Shown one piece after another: positions 1 through 8,449 of a stretch of DNA of 64,000 nt. The DNA is from Streptacidiphilus sp. P02-A3a. Its GTDB lineage: Bacteria; Actinomycetota; Actinomycetes; Streptomycetales; Streptomycetaceae. The DNA lies in assembly GCF_014084105.1 (NCBI RefSeq), contig NZ_CP048289.1:186001-250000 (forward strand), given 5' to 3'. Position 1 is the stretch's first letter, and each line of letters opens with the position of its first letter. A model generated the notes under the pieces. That model saw only the letters and a program-made list of their open reading frames with translations. It made no database searches and was not told the origin of the DNA. Position numbers and translations under genes: made by a program.

Positions 1-498
1 CGGGCCGCCGCGCTGCTGGATGACGTGGGTCAGCTCGTGGGCGAGGGTGTGCTTGTCCGCTCCGCCGTCGCCGATGACCACGTGCGAGCCGGAGGTGAAG
101 GCCCGAGCGCCGATCTCCGCGGCCGAGTCCCGGGCCGTGGCCCCGGTGTGCAGGCGGACGTCCGAGAAGTCCGCGCCCAGGCGGGACTCCATCTCGTTCC
201 GCAGCGGTTCGGCCAGCGGCTGTCCGGAGCCGCGCAGCACCTCGTGCACGGCGGAGCGCTGGACCGGGGCCCCGGGCTCCGGCTGGTGTCCGCAGCCCGC
301 GCCGTGCTCGTGCCGGGCCTGCTCCAGCATCCGGGACACGGCGGCGTTGCCGATGCGGCGCTGGAGCGCGAGCACGGCCTCCGGGGAGGGGTGGTCCGCG
401 AGCAGCGCGGCCGGTTCGGGTGTGCGGGCGGCGGTCGGTTTCGCCTCGGCGCGGGACTGCTGTTCCTGGGCTGCCCTGCCGTGGTCCTGAGCGCGCAT
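1..498 (-). CDS. DUF4157 (eCIS core domain) protein, 3' end outside window
   Basis: The frame is open from ATG 498 to the window edge (166 codons, no stop), so the C-terminus is missing. The first ~60 residues are polar and Gln/Ala-rich and include ALQRRIGNAAVSRML. The DUF4157 domain follows, with the family's SDVRLHTG stretch and, close to the window edge, HTLAHELTHVIQQ. HELTH is a zincin-like HExxH motif. DUF4157 proteins are often encoded with extracellular contractile injection systems and other large secreted toxins. Whether this is a full toxin or a short stand-alone protein depends on sequence before base 1. Assignment to the family rests on the motif and is firm; the role is inferred. 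Confidence 0.85.
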   Translation of the reverse strand, partial: MRAQDHGRAAQEQQSRAEAKPTAARTPEPAALLADHPSPEAVLALQRRIGNAAVSRMLEQARHEHGAGCGHQPEPGAPVQRSAVHEVLRGSGQPLAEPLRNEMESRLGADFSDVRLHTGATARDSAAEIGARAFTSGSHVVIGDGGADKHTLAHELTHVIQQRGGP

Positions 499-1045
499 GG
501 TGGCAAATCCTTCCAGGGACGTCGCCGACATCACGTCTATCTGTACGCGTACGGAGCGGCCCCGGGAAGAGGGCGGGGGTGCAGCATTCGCTGCCCGATC
601 GGGCAACTGAGGAAGCGTTAAAGATCATGCTCTGTAGGTTTTCTGACGATCAGTGAGGTGAGGCCGGTGGCGCTCTCGCAGGTGGCGGGTGAACGGCACG
701 CGGGCAGAGTGGTGTGCAGTGTGTGAGGTTGACGCGAGACGTGCGCGCGCACGCCCTGGGCGCGCGATCCGGTCGGGTCGCGCGCCCCAGGGCTGCTGCG
801 TTCGGGTCCAGTCAGGGGGCCGAACGGGGGGAATCGGGAGGTAAACCCGTGTCGTCGCGGACTTTGGCGCGGCCGGTGGCCCCAGCTTCGATGTCACGCT
901 TACGGGGGAAAAAGTCACCCAGGGATGGATATTTGTCGATTCGCTGAGCAGTCTTGCGGTGCGACGTCGCGATCCGGACGGACCGCATCTGGCCAGATGC
1001 GACCGCCCAACTCAGCGTTCGACTTCCACCACCACGGAGGAATCC
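499..1045. other. intergenic region, no gene seen
   Basis: About 550 bases between the divergent DUF4157 gene and the small secreted protein gene. Open frames here have no convincing start or ribosome binding site. The one clear structure is an 18-bp palindrome at 984-1001. Confidence 0.5.
984..1001. promoter_or_regulatory. 18-bp perfect palindrome, possible operator
   Basis: CGCATCTGGCCAGATGCG is identical to its own reverse complement. It lies 44 bases upstream of the ATG at 1046, where a promoter or operator would sit. The regulator is unknown. Confidence 0.45.
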
Positions 1046-1345
1046 ATGTCTCGCATCCGCCTTGCCTTTGCCGCCGCCCCCATCGCAGCCGCCATGATCC
1101 TGCTCGGCGCCGGCGCGGCCTCCGCCGACAGTGGCTCTTTCGCCAGCAACCACTCCAACGGGAGCGTCGTCTCCGACAGCGGCACCGGCAACCTGTCGGG
1201 ATGGGTGGACGGCAACTCCAACTGGACGCAGCAGACCGCGACCGGCCCGGGTGCGACCAACGCCAACAACACGCTGGGCGTGAAGGACAATTCGGGCAAT
1301 GTGTATTCCAACCAGTCGAACTCGAACGTCCGCATCTACTTCTGA
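1046..1345 (+). CDS. small secreted Asn/Ser/Gly-rich protein
   Basis: 99 residues. GGAGG at 1036-1040 places the start at ATG 1046 rather than the longer open frame. A Sec signal peptide (basic SRIR, then a hydrophobic Ala/Leu core) ends at about ASA-DS near residue 27. The mature protein has no Cys and is rich in Asn, Ser, Gly and Thr, with NSNWTQQTAT, GATNANNT and NQSNSN, and it ends in an aromatic Phe. The low-complexity Asn/Gln pattern resembles surface or fibre-forming proteins, but it lacks chaplin and rodlin signatures and I do not recognise the family. A strong hairpin follows it at 1424-1464. Confidence 0.7.
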   Translation: MSRIRLAFAAAPIAAAMILLGAGAASADSGSFASNHSNGSVVSDSGTGNLSGWVDGNSNWTQQTATGPGATNANNTLGVKDNSGNVYSNQSNSNVRIYF

Positions 1346-1423
1346 TCCGGTCCGCCCCCGCTGACGGCTGGGCCGCAGCGTAGGGCGCACGGTATGCACG
1401 CGGCCTGCCGCCGCAGTTGACTG

Positions 1424-1464
1424 GCGTCAGCCCCGGGATCGGTTCCACATCCCGGGGCTGACGC
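1424..1464 (+). terminator. 16-bp perfect hairpin
   Basis: GCGTCAGCCCCGGGAT pairs perfectly with 1449-1464 across a 9-base loop. There is no T-tract, as is common for Streptomyces terminators. It separates the small secreted gene from the hydratase/aldolase cassette. Confidence 0.65.
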
Positions 1465-1509
1465 ATGTTCAGGGAGCTGAGTCGGCAAGGCCCTTGACGT
1501 CTCTCACTG

Positions 1510-1528
1510 ATCTGACGCACAGTCAGAT
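1510..1528. promoter_or_regulatory. palindromic operator upstream of hydratase-aldolase cassette
   Basis: ATCTGAC-GCACA-GTCAGAT is a perfect 7+5+7 inverted repeat ending 2 bases before the GTG start at 1531. TTGACG at 1494-1499 could be a -35 element. A repressor bound here would block transcription and also cover the start codon region. The geometry suits a TetR-type regulator of acyl-CoA metabolism; none is encoded next to it. Confidence 0.6.
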
Positions 1529-1530
1529 TT

Positions 1531-2934
1531 GTGACGGAGCCGACGGCAGCAGACGGGGAGCGGGCGTTCCAGGGGTACGCGGGGCAGCCCGCGGCCGCCG
1601 GAGGGCGGGCACTGGACCCGGTCAACGCGCCCATGATCCGGCACTGGTGCGAGGCCATGGGCGACACCGGACCTGCCTACCGCGGCCCCGGCGCGGTCGC
1701 CCCGCCCGCGATGCTCCAGGTCTGGACGATGGCCGGACTGGGCGCGGCCGGACAGTCCCGCAGTGGTCCGTACGAGGACCTGCTGGCCGGACTCGACGCC
1801 GTCGGCTGTACCTCGGTGGTCGCCACCGACTGCGAGCAGCGGTACCTGCGCCCGCTGCGGGTCGGCGAGCGGGTGCTGTTCGACGCGGTGATCGAGTCGG
1901 TCTCCGCGGCGAAGCGCACCGCGCTCGGCACCGGTCACTTCGTCACCACCAGAACGGATCTGCGCGCCTACGACGAGGCCAGGGGCCAGCAGCCGGAGGA
2001 GGCCACGCCCGTCGCCACCCACCGCTTCCGGATCCTGAAGTACCGCCCGGGCGCGCGGGACGACCAGCACCCCCGGCCGCCCGGGCGGGCACCGGGGCGG
2101 CGTCCGCGTCCGGTGGTCAACCGCGACAACGCGGCCTTCTGGGAGGGCGTCGCCGCAGGCGAGTTGCGGTTCCAGCAGTGCGACGACTGCGGGACGCCGC
2201 GCTTCCCCTGGCTGCCCGGGTGCAACCACTGCGGTTCCGCGCGCTGGACGGCGCGGGCGGCCGGTGGCGCCGGGACGGTCTACTCCTCGGTGGTGGTCCA
2301 CCATCCGCTGCCCGCCGCCTTCGACCGGCCGTACGCGGTGGCCCTGGTCGAACTCGCCGAAGGGGTACGCGTCGTCAGCAACGTCGTCGGCATCGAACCG
2401 GGCGAGGTGCGGATCGGGATGCCGGTGCGCCTGTCCTTCGAACGCTGCGACGAGGAGCTGACGCTGCCGCTGTTCCGCCCCGACCGGCCCGGGGACGCGG
2501 TGCTGCTCCCGGAACTGCGGGTGCCGGTCACCCGCACCCTGATCGTCGCGGGTGCGATCGCCACCCGCGACTTCCAGGACGTCCACCACGACGCCGAACT
2601 GGCCCGGGCCAAGGGCTCGCCGGACATCTTCATGAACATCCTCACCAGCAACGGCCTGGTCGGACGCTATGTCACCGACTGGGTGGGGCCGGGGGCGGTG
2701 CTCGACGGCATCGCGATCCGGCTCGGCGTCCCGGCCTACCCGGGGGACGAGCTGCGGTTCACCGGCCAGCTGCTGACGGGCGGCGGTCAGCCGACGGATG
2801 ACAGCGGACAGATGACGGTATCTGTCATCGGTCGGACAGATCGCGGCAACCACGTGACCGCCACCGTCACCGTCACCTGCACGCCGACCCGTGCGGCCCG
2901 AGGCGCCGGTGCGGCCCGAGGAGCCCGCTCATGA
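1531..2934 (+). CDS. fused MaoC-like/DUF35/MaoC enoyl-CoA hydratase (ChsH2-ChsH1 type)
   Basis: 467 residues, GTG start just after the palindrome and no clear Shine-Dalgarno, so it is possibly leaderless. Three domains in order: an N-terminal hot-dog MaoC-like half (about 1-170); a DUF35 module (about 205-325) with a rubredoxin-like zinc ribbon CDDC...CNHC near 216-235 followed by an OB fold; and a second hot-dog (about 335-455) carrying the Asp/His hydratase signature in DFQDVHHDAELARAKG. In mycobacteria ChsH1 and ChsH2 are separate subunits that hydrate a steroid side-chain enoyl-CoA, and the DUF35 domain docks the aldolase Ltp2. Here both are one polypeptide. The ATGA overlap with the next gene means translational coupling. 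The acyl-CoA substrate is not shown by sequence; a steroid or branched acyl-CoA is inferred. Confidence 0.82.
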   Translation: MTEPTAADGERAFQGYAGQPAAAGGRALDPVNAPMIRHWCEAMGDTGPAYRGPGAVAPPAMLQVWTMAGLGAAGQSRSGPYEDLLAGLDAVGCTSVVATDCEQRYLRPLRVGERVLFDAVIESVSAAKRTALGTGHFVTTRTDLRAYDEARGQQPEEATPVATHRFRILKYRPGARDDQHPRPPGRAPGRRPRPVVNRDNAAFWEGVAAGELRFQQCDDCGTPRFPWLPGCNHCGSARWTARAAGGAGTVYSSVVVHHPLPAAFDRPYAVALVELAEGVRVVSNVVGIEPGEVRIGMPVRLSFERCDEELTLPLFRPDRPGDAVLLPELRVPVTRTLIVAGAIATRDFQDVHHDAELARAKGSPDIFMNILTSNGLVGRYVTDWVGPGAVLDGIAIRLGVPAYPGDELRFTGQLLTGGGQPTDDSGQMTVSVIGRTDRGNHVTATVTVTCTPTRAARGAGAARGARS

Positions 2935-4115
2935 GCCTGCACCGCGCCGACGCCCTCGGCGGCCGGGCCGCCATCGCCGGGATCGGCGCCACCGAGTTCT
3001 CCAAGGACTCCGGCCGCAGTGAGCTGACGCTCGCGGTCGAGGCCGTCCGCGCCGCGCTGGACGACGCCGGGCTCCGTCCACAGGATGTGGACGGACTCGT
3101 CACCTTCACCATGGACACCAACCCGGAGATCACCGTCGCCCAGGCCGCCGGTATCGGTGAGCTGGGCTTCTTCTCCCGGGTCCACTACGGCGGCGGCGCC
3201 GCCTGCGCCACCGTGCAGCAGGCCGCGATGGCCGTGGCGACCGGCGTCGCCGAGGTCGTCGTCTGCTACCGCGCCTTCAACGAGCGCTCCGGCCACCGCT
3301 TCGGCTCCGGCCTGGCCGACCGCCGACCCTCCGCCGAGGGCGTGGCGATGGGCTGGACGATGCCGTACGGGCTGCTCACCCCCGCGTCCTGGGTGGCCCT
3401 GATCGCCCAGCGCTACCTGCACACCTACCGGCTCACCCCGGACGCCTTCGGACCGGTCGCGGTCGCCGACCGCCGTCACGCCGCCCGTAACCCGGCCGCG
3501 TACTTCTACCAGCGGCCGATCGCCCTGGCCGAACACCACGCGTCCCGGTGGATCGTCGAGCCGCTGCGGCTGCTCGACTGCTGCCAGGAGACCGACGGCG
3601 GCCAGGCGCTGGTGGTCACCAGCGTCGAGCGGGCCCGCGACCTGCGCCGCCCACCGGCCGTGATCGCCGCCGCCGCCCAGGGCGCGGGCCGCGCCCAGGA
3701 GGCGATGACCAGCTTCTACCGCGACGAGCTGACCGGCCTGCCGGAGGTGGGCGTGGTCGCCCGCCAGCTGTGGCGTACCAGCGGGCTGACCCCGGCCGAC
3801 ATCGACACCGCCGTGCTCTACGACCACTTCACCCCCTTCGTCCTGATGCAGCTGGAGGAGTTCGGCTTCTGCGGCCCGGGCGAGGCGGCCGACTTCGCCG
3901 CCGACGGCGGCCTGGAACTCGGTGGCCGACTGCCGGTGAACACCCACGGCGGCCAGCTCGGCGAGGCCTACCTGCACGGGATGAACGGCATCGCCGAGGG
4001 CGTCCGGCAGCTGCGCGGCGACTCCGCCAACCAGCTGCCGGACCCGAGGAACGTGCTGGTCACCGCCGGTACCGGCGTGCCCACCTCGGGACTGCTGCTG
4101 AGCGCCGACCGCTGA
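2931..4115 (+). CDS. Ltp2-type thiolase-fold aldolase (lipid-transfer protein family)
   Basis: 394 residues, starting at the ATG that overlaps the upstream stop (ATGA). It has the thiolase fold of the SCP-x/Ltp family, with N-terminal AIAGIGATEFSK and C-terminal LPVNTHGGQLGEAYLHG. Instead of the thiolase Cys pair it carries YDHFT near residue 297, the Tyr region used by Ltp2 for retro-aldol cleavage. Coupling to a DUF35-containing hydratase is the arrangement known for ChsH2-Ltp2, where hydratase and aldolase form one complex that shortens a side chain. The expected reaction is cleavage of a beta-hydroxyacyl-CoA to a ketone plus a short acyl-CoA. No other steroid-ring genes lie nearby, so the natural substrate is open. 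Confidence 0.8.
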   Translation: MSLHRADALGGRAAIAGIGATEFSKDSGRSELTLAVEAVRAALDDAGLRPQDVDGLVTFTMDTNPEITVAQAAGIGELGFFSRVHYGGGAACATVQQAAMAVATGVAEVVVCYRAFNERSGHRFGSGLADRRPSAEGVAMGWTMPYGLLTPASWVALIAQRYLHTYRLTPDAFGPVAVADRRHAARNPAAYFYQRPIALAEHHASRWIVEPLRLLDCCQETDGGQALVVTSVERARDLRRPPAVIAAAAQGAGRAQEAMTSFYRDELTGLPEVGVVARQLWRTSGLTPADIDTAVLYDHFTPFVLMQLEEFGFCGPGEAADFAADGGLELGGRLPVNTHGGQLGEAYLHGMNGIAEGVRQLRGDSANQLPDPRNVLVTAGTGVPTSGLLLSADR

Positions 4116-4186
4116 GCCGACCGGTGCGCCGACCGGTGCGCCGACCGCTGAGCCGACCCCCGCGCCGAGCCCCGCGCCGACCGCTG
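4101..4186 (+). repeat. imperfect 12-bp tandem repeat
   Basis: About seven units of the type GCGCCGACCGCT / GAGCCGACCGGT run from the last codons of the aldolase gene into the intergenic space. They are probably replication-slippage repeats; no coding role is seen beyond the stop at 4115. Confidence 0.6.
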
Positions 4187-4236
4187 CCGGGATATTCGGT
4201 TGAGGCCGCCCCGGGCGCGGAGCAGGATGGCATGCC

Positions 4237-5277
4237 ATGACCTCTCCCCGCAGCTCGGCTGTCGACGAATACCACTGGCGTCCGATCACCGCCGCCGACC
4301 TGGATGCCTGGGTGGCGTTATTCGCCGCCGTCGAGGCCGTGGACCAGGAAGGGGAGCACGTCAGCGTGGAGCAGCTGGCCGAGTACCTGGATGATCCCCA
4401 CATGGACTTCCCCCGGGGCACCGTGGCCGTGTTCGACAGTGCGGGCCTGATGGTCGCCTACTGCGGGCTGATGGCCCGCAGTTCGGCGGACCCGGAGCAC
4501 CGGATCTGGCTGCAGGGCGCGGTGCATCCGGAGCACCGGGGCCGGGGGCTCGGCGGTGAACTGCTGAACTGGGCGAAGCGGGCGTCGGTACCGTTCCACG
4601 AGCAGCGCTTTCCGGGAAGGCCGATGAGCCTGTTCGCCCACTGCGCGGTCAAACTTCCGGCAGCGCTGGCGATGTTCGAACGTCATGGTTACCGGCAGAC
4701 GCGCTGGTTCAACGGCATGGAGCTGGACCTGGCGAAGGACCTCGCGGAGGGTCTGCCGCAGGCCGGGCGTCCGGACGGTGTGGTCTTCGTCCCGTTCGGC
4801 CCGGAGCGCTCGGCGGACGCGCTGCGGGTGCGCAACGACTCCTTCCGGGACCACTGGGGGTCGACCGAGACCAGCCAGGAGGCCTGGACGCACCGGTTGA
4901 CGTCCGCCGTCTTCCGGCCCGAGTTCACCTACCTGGCCTACGAGCAGGTCGGCGGGGCGCTCGGGGAGCCGCTGGCGCTGGTGCTCGCCGAGGAGTACGA
5001 GGCGCGCCAACGGGCCACCGGCAGGCGCGACCTGTACATCGCGCTGGTCGGCACCCGCCGTGGTGCGCGCGGACGGGGCCTGGCCACCGCGCTGCTGACC
5101 GAGATCCTGCGGCGGGCCCGCGCCGAGGGCTTCGACACCGCCTCGCTCGGTGTGGACTCCGACTCGCCCACCGGCTCCACCCGGGTGTACGCCCGGCTGG
5201 GCTTCCGGGTGACCGACACCACGGTCGCGCAGCTGCTTCCGGTGATCACCGGCACCGGGGAAGCCGAGACCAGTTGA
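4237..5277 (+). CDS. tandem GNAT acetyltransferase with a TTA codon
   Basis: 346 residues with two GNAT folds, about 14-165 and 185-340. Each has a motif A acetyl-CoA loop: VHPEHRGRGLGGELL in the first and GARGRGLATALL in the second. The second half is the better conserved and probably the catalytic one. The acceptor cannot be deduced. Leu28 is encoded by TTA (4318-4320), the rarest codon in Streptomyces, read only by the bldA tRNA. This suggests translation limited to late growth or development. No strong Shine-Dalgarno precedes ATG 4237. The gene appears to stand alone. Confidence 0.8.
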   Translation: MTSPRSSAVDEYHWRPITAADLDAWVALFAAVEAVDQEGEHVSVEQLAEYLDDPHMDFPRGTVAVFDSAGLMVAYCGLMARSSADPEHRIWLQGAVHPEHRGRGLGGELLNWAKRASVPFHEQRFPGRPMSLFAHCAVKLPAALAMFERHGYRQTRWFNGMELDLAKDLAEGLPQAGRPDGVVFVPFGPERSADALRVRNDSFRDHWGSTETSQEAWTHRLTSAVFRPEFTYLAYEQVGGALGEPLALVLAEEYEARQRATGRRDLYIALVGTRRGARGRGLATALLTEILRRARAEGFDTASLGVDSDSPTGSTRVYARLGFRVTDTTVAQLLPVITGTGEAETS

Positions 5278-5362
5278 CGTTCTGTGGCCAATTCGGCTAC
5301 CGGCCGTCATGAATTGGGCGTGGCTCATCATTTCAAATGGGTCATTAAGCCCATGATGGCAT

Positions 5363-6568
5363 GTGCCTACTCCACGCAGAGCAGTCGCTGCCGCCACCTC
5401 GCTGATCATCACCCTCGCCTGCCTCGCCGCCGGCTCGGACCCCGCCACGGCCGTACAGCCGATGGCGCCGCCGCCGGGCGAGGCGCCGCCGACCGTCCGG
5501 GCGATGCCGGTGCTGGAGGGGTTCCAGGCCCTGTCGGTCCGTCAGAACCCGTGGCTCGGGCGGGTTCCACGGAAGTCGGCCACACCGAGGAAGCCCTGGC
5601 ATTCGAATAGTGCTCGCACCTCGCACGCTGATCGGACGGCTCACAGCCCGAAGACCACGAACAGTGCTCATGGTGCGAACAGTGCGAAGATCGTGAATGC
5701 CGGGAAGGCGACGAAAGCCACGAAGGCGCTGCGGGTGCCGAATACCTCGAAGGCTCGGAAGAACCCCAAGAAGCCGAAGACGGCGACCCCGCCACCGGCC
5801 GCGCCCGCGCCGCAGGTCTTCACCGGCCAGGCCTTCGACACCTGCACCGCGCCCAGCCTGAACGCGCTCCAGGCCTGGTGGCACAGCTCGCCGTACGGCG
5901 CGGTCGGGATCTACATCGGTGGCCGGAACCGCGCCTGCGCCCAGCCCCGGCTCAACGCCGACTGGGTCCGCTCCGCGACCGGACTCGGCTGGGGGCTGCT
6001 GCCGCTGTACGTCGGCTCCCAAGCGCCGTGCCTGGCGCCCGGCATGTCCTCCGCCCGGATCGACCCGCGCCACGCGATCACCCTCGGCACCAGCGAGGGC
6101 CAGGACGCCGCCCGCGCCGCCACCGCCCTCGGGCTCGCCCCCAGCAGCCCGCTGTACCTGGACATGGAGGCGTACGACCGCGACGGCGCCCGGTGCAGCC
6201 TCGCCGTGCTCCAGTACACGGCCGCCTGGTCCCAGGCGGTCCGGGTGGCCGGGTACCTGTCCGGCTTCTACAGCAGCGCCGACGCGGGCATCGCCGACCT
6301 GGCCGCCGCCGCGCTGCACCGCTCGGCCCAGGCCTCCGCGCTGCCGGACGTGATCTGGTACGCCCGCTGGGACTCCCGCGCGGTCACCGACGGCTACCGG
6401 GCGCTGGCCCCTGGCGAGTGGGCCGACCACCGCCGGGTACACCAGTACCAGGGCAACGCGACCGAGCGGCACGGCGGGGTGACCCTGTGCATCGACCGGA
6501 ACGCGGTCGACGCGCCGGTGGCGGTACTGCCGCCGCCCGCCGCCGGAATCGGTGCCGCCCGCCGCTGA
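5363..6568 (+). CDS. secreted DUF1906 (glycoside-hydrolase-like) protein
   Basis: 401 residues from GTG 5363, with a signal peptide (PTPRRAVAAATSLIITLACL, cleavage near ATA). A linker (about 60-150) is rich in Lys, Asn, Ser and Ala, with AT-richer codons than its neighbours, and ends in a Pro-rich run. The DUF1906 TIM-barrel follows (about 155-390): GQAFDTCTAPSL, GIYIGGRN, LYLDMEAYD and a C-terminal YQGN...IDRNAVD. The family resembles peptidoglycan-acting GH25-type hydrolases and includes Mycobacterium Rv2525c. LDMEAYD would be the acidic active-site strand. The basic linker may hold the protein on the anionic wall. The substrate is unproven. Confidence 0.8.
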   Translation: MPTPRRAVAAATSLIITLACLAAGSDPATAVQPMAPPPGEAPPTVRAMPVLEGFQALSVRQNPWLGRVPRKSATPRKPWHSNSARTSHADRTAHSPKTTNSAHGANSAKIVNAGKATKATKALRVPNTSKARKNPKKPKTATPPPAAPAPQVFTGQAFDTCTAPSLNALQAWWHSSPYGAVGIYIGGRNRACAQPRLNADWVRSATGLGWGLLPLYVGSQAPCLAPGMSSARIDPRHAITLGTSEGQDAARAATALGLAPSSPLYLDMEAYDRDGARCSLAVLQYTAAWSQAVRVAGYLSGFYSSADAGIADLAAAALHRSAQASALPDVIWYARWDSRAVTDGYRALAPGEWADHRRVHQYQGNATERHGGVTLCIDRNAVDAPVAVLPPPAAGIGAARR

Positions 6569-6715
6569 CGCCACACCCGGCCGATCCGCAATGTGGGGCG
6601 ATCAACCTGGTCAGAGTGCTGACACAGACGGGCAAAGGAGACAGAATCTTCAGTCAGTCGTATTGCTACCCGGCAGTAGGCAGACCGTCGGACCGCCCGT
6701 CCTAGGAGGATCCAG

Positions 6716-8380
6716 GTGCTTAGCACGATGCAGGACGTCCCGCTCACCGTGGCCCGGATACTGGAGCACGGCGCGACCGTTCACGGCGCATCCACCGTGG
6801 CTACCTGGAACGGTGAGCGTGCTGTCTCGCGCACCTTCGCGGAGATCGGCGCCCGCGCCGCGCAGCTCGCGCACGCGCTGCGCGACGAGCTCGGCGTCAC
6901 CGGGGACCAGCGCGTCGCCACCCTGATGTGGAACAACACCGAGCACCAGGAGGCCTACCTGGCCATCCCCTCCATGGGCGCGGTGCTGCACACGCTCAAC
7001 CTGCGGCTGCCCGGGTCGCAGCTGGGGTTCATCATCAACCACGCCGCCGACCACGTGATCATCGCCAACGGCAGCGTGCTGCCGCTGCTCGCGCCGCTGC
7101 TGCCGCAGCTGAACCCGACGCTGCGGCACATCGTGGTCTCCGGACCCGGCGACCGCTCGCTGCTGGACGCCTTCCCCGGCACCGTCCACGAGTACGAGGA
7201 GCTGATCGCCGACCGGCCGACCAGCTTCCCCTTCCCGACCGACCTGGACGAGCGCAGCGCCGCCGCGCTCTGCTACACCTCCGGCACCACCGGCGACCCC
7301 AAGGGCGTGCTGTACAGCCACCGCTCGGTCTACCTGCACTGCCTCCAGGTGATCTCGGCGGAGAGCTTCAGCTTCACCACCAAGGAGAAGGCGCTGCCGG
7401 TGGTCCCGATGTTCCACGTCAACGCCTGGGGCATCCCGCACGCCGCGTTCATGGTCGGCACCTCGCTGCTGATGCCCGACCGGTTCCTCCAGCCGAAGCC
7501 GCTGGCGCAGATGATCACCGCCGAACGGCCGACCTTCAGCGCCGCCGTCCCCACCATCTGGACCGGCCTGCTGGACGAGCTGGACAGCGGCACCGGCGGC
7601 TACGACACCTCGTCGCTCACCCGCGTGGTGATCGGCGGCTCCGCGTGTCCGCCCGCGCTGATGACCGCGTTCCGGGACCGCTACGGCATCGAGGTGATCC
7701 ACGCCTGGGGCATGACCGAGACCTCGCCGCTGGGCAGCGTCGCCCACCCGCCGACCGGGCTCACCCCCGAGCAGGAATGGCCCTACCGGCTGACCCAGGG
7801 CCGCTTCCCGGCGTCCGTGCAGGCCAGGGTGATCGGCCCGGACGGCACCGCGATGCCGCACGACGGCGTCGCCGAGGGCGAGATCGAGGTCCGCGGCCCG
7901 TGGATCGCCGCGGCCTACTACGGCGGCGCGGGCAACGAGCCCGACGCGGGCGACGGCAAGTTCAGCGAGGACGGCTGGCTGCGCACCGGCGACGTCGGCA
8001 CGATCAGCGCGGACGGCTACCTGACCCTGACCGACCGGGCCAAGGACGTGATCAAGTCGGGCGGCGAGTGGATCTCCTCGGTCGCCCTGGAGAACGAGCT
8101 GATGGCGCACCCGGACGTGGCGGAGGCCGCCGTGGTCGCCGTCCCGGACGAGAAGTGGGGCGAGCGCCCCCTGGCCACCGTGGTGCTGCGCCCCGGCGCG
8201 CACACGGACGTCGCCCAGCTGCGCGAGTTCCTGGGCCAACGGGTGGCGTCCTGGCAGCTGCCGGAGCGCTGGGCGGTGATCGAGTCGGTGCCGAAGACCT
8301 CGGTCGGCAAGTTCGACAAGAAGGTCATCCGCGCCTCCTACGCGGACGGCGCCCTCGACGTCACCAGGATCACCAAGTAA
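6716..8380 (+). CDS. long-chain fatty acyl-CoA synthetase
   Basis: 554 residues; AGGAGGA at 6704-6710 fixes the GTG start at 6716. It is a class I adenylate-forming enzyme: P-loop YTSGTTGDPKG near 187, HAWGMTETSPLG (A5), GWLRTGDVG (A7) and the catalytic lysine motif SVGKFDKK near 528. All core residues are present, so it should convert a medium- or long-chain fatty acid to the acyl-CoA with ATP. It is transcribed alone; the gene behind it is convergent. Chain-length preference cannot be read from the sequence. Confidence 0.9.
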   Translation: MLSTMQDVPLTVARILEHGATVHGASTVATWNGERAVSRTFAEIGARAAQLAHALRDELGVTGDQRVATLMWNNTEHQEAYLAIPSMGAVLHTLNLRLPGSQLGFIINHAADHVIIANGSVLPLLAPLLPQLNPTLRHIVVSGPGDRSLLDAFPGTVHEYEELIADRPTSFPFPTDLDERSAAALCYTSGTTGDPKGVLYSHRSVYLHCLQVISAESFSFTTKEKALPVVPMFHVNAWGIPHAAFMVGTSLLMPDRFLQPKPLAQMITAERPTFSAAVPTIWTGLLDELDSGTGGYDTSSLTRVVIGGSACPPALMTAFRDRYGIEVIHAWGMTETSPLGSVAHPPTGLTPEQEWPYRLTQGRFPASVQARVIGPDGTAMPHDGVAEGEIEVRGPWIAAAYYGGAGNEPDAGDGKFSEDGWLRTGDVGTISADGYLTLTDRAKDVIKSGGEWISSVALENELMAHPDVAEAAVVAVPDEKWGERPLATVVLRPGAHTDVAQLREFLGQRVASWQLPERWAVIESVPKTSVGKFDKKVIRASYADGALDVTRITK

Positions 8381-8402
8381 CCACACCCGCCGACGGGCGG
8401 CA

Positions 8403-8432
8403 CCGGGCGGCGGCGGGTCCGCCGTCGCCCGG
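8403..8432. terminator. bidirectional hairpin between convergent genes
   Basis: CCGGGCGGCGGCGG pairs with the sequence at 8419-8432 with one G/T wobble. It lies between the acyl-CoA synthetase and the PAS protein stops. Confidence 0.55.
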
Positions 8433-8449
8433 CAGCTGCCCGCCAGCGG

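Noticed and set aside
1504..2853. 449-residue minus-strand frame opposite the hydratase gene
   Set aside because: Arg/Gly/Pro-rich shadow with no motif; the plus strand encodes a recognisable three-domain protein.
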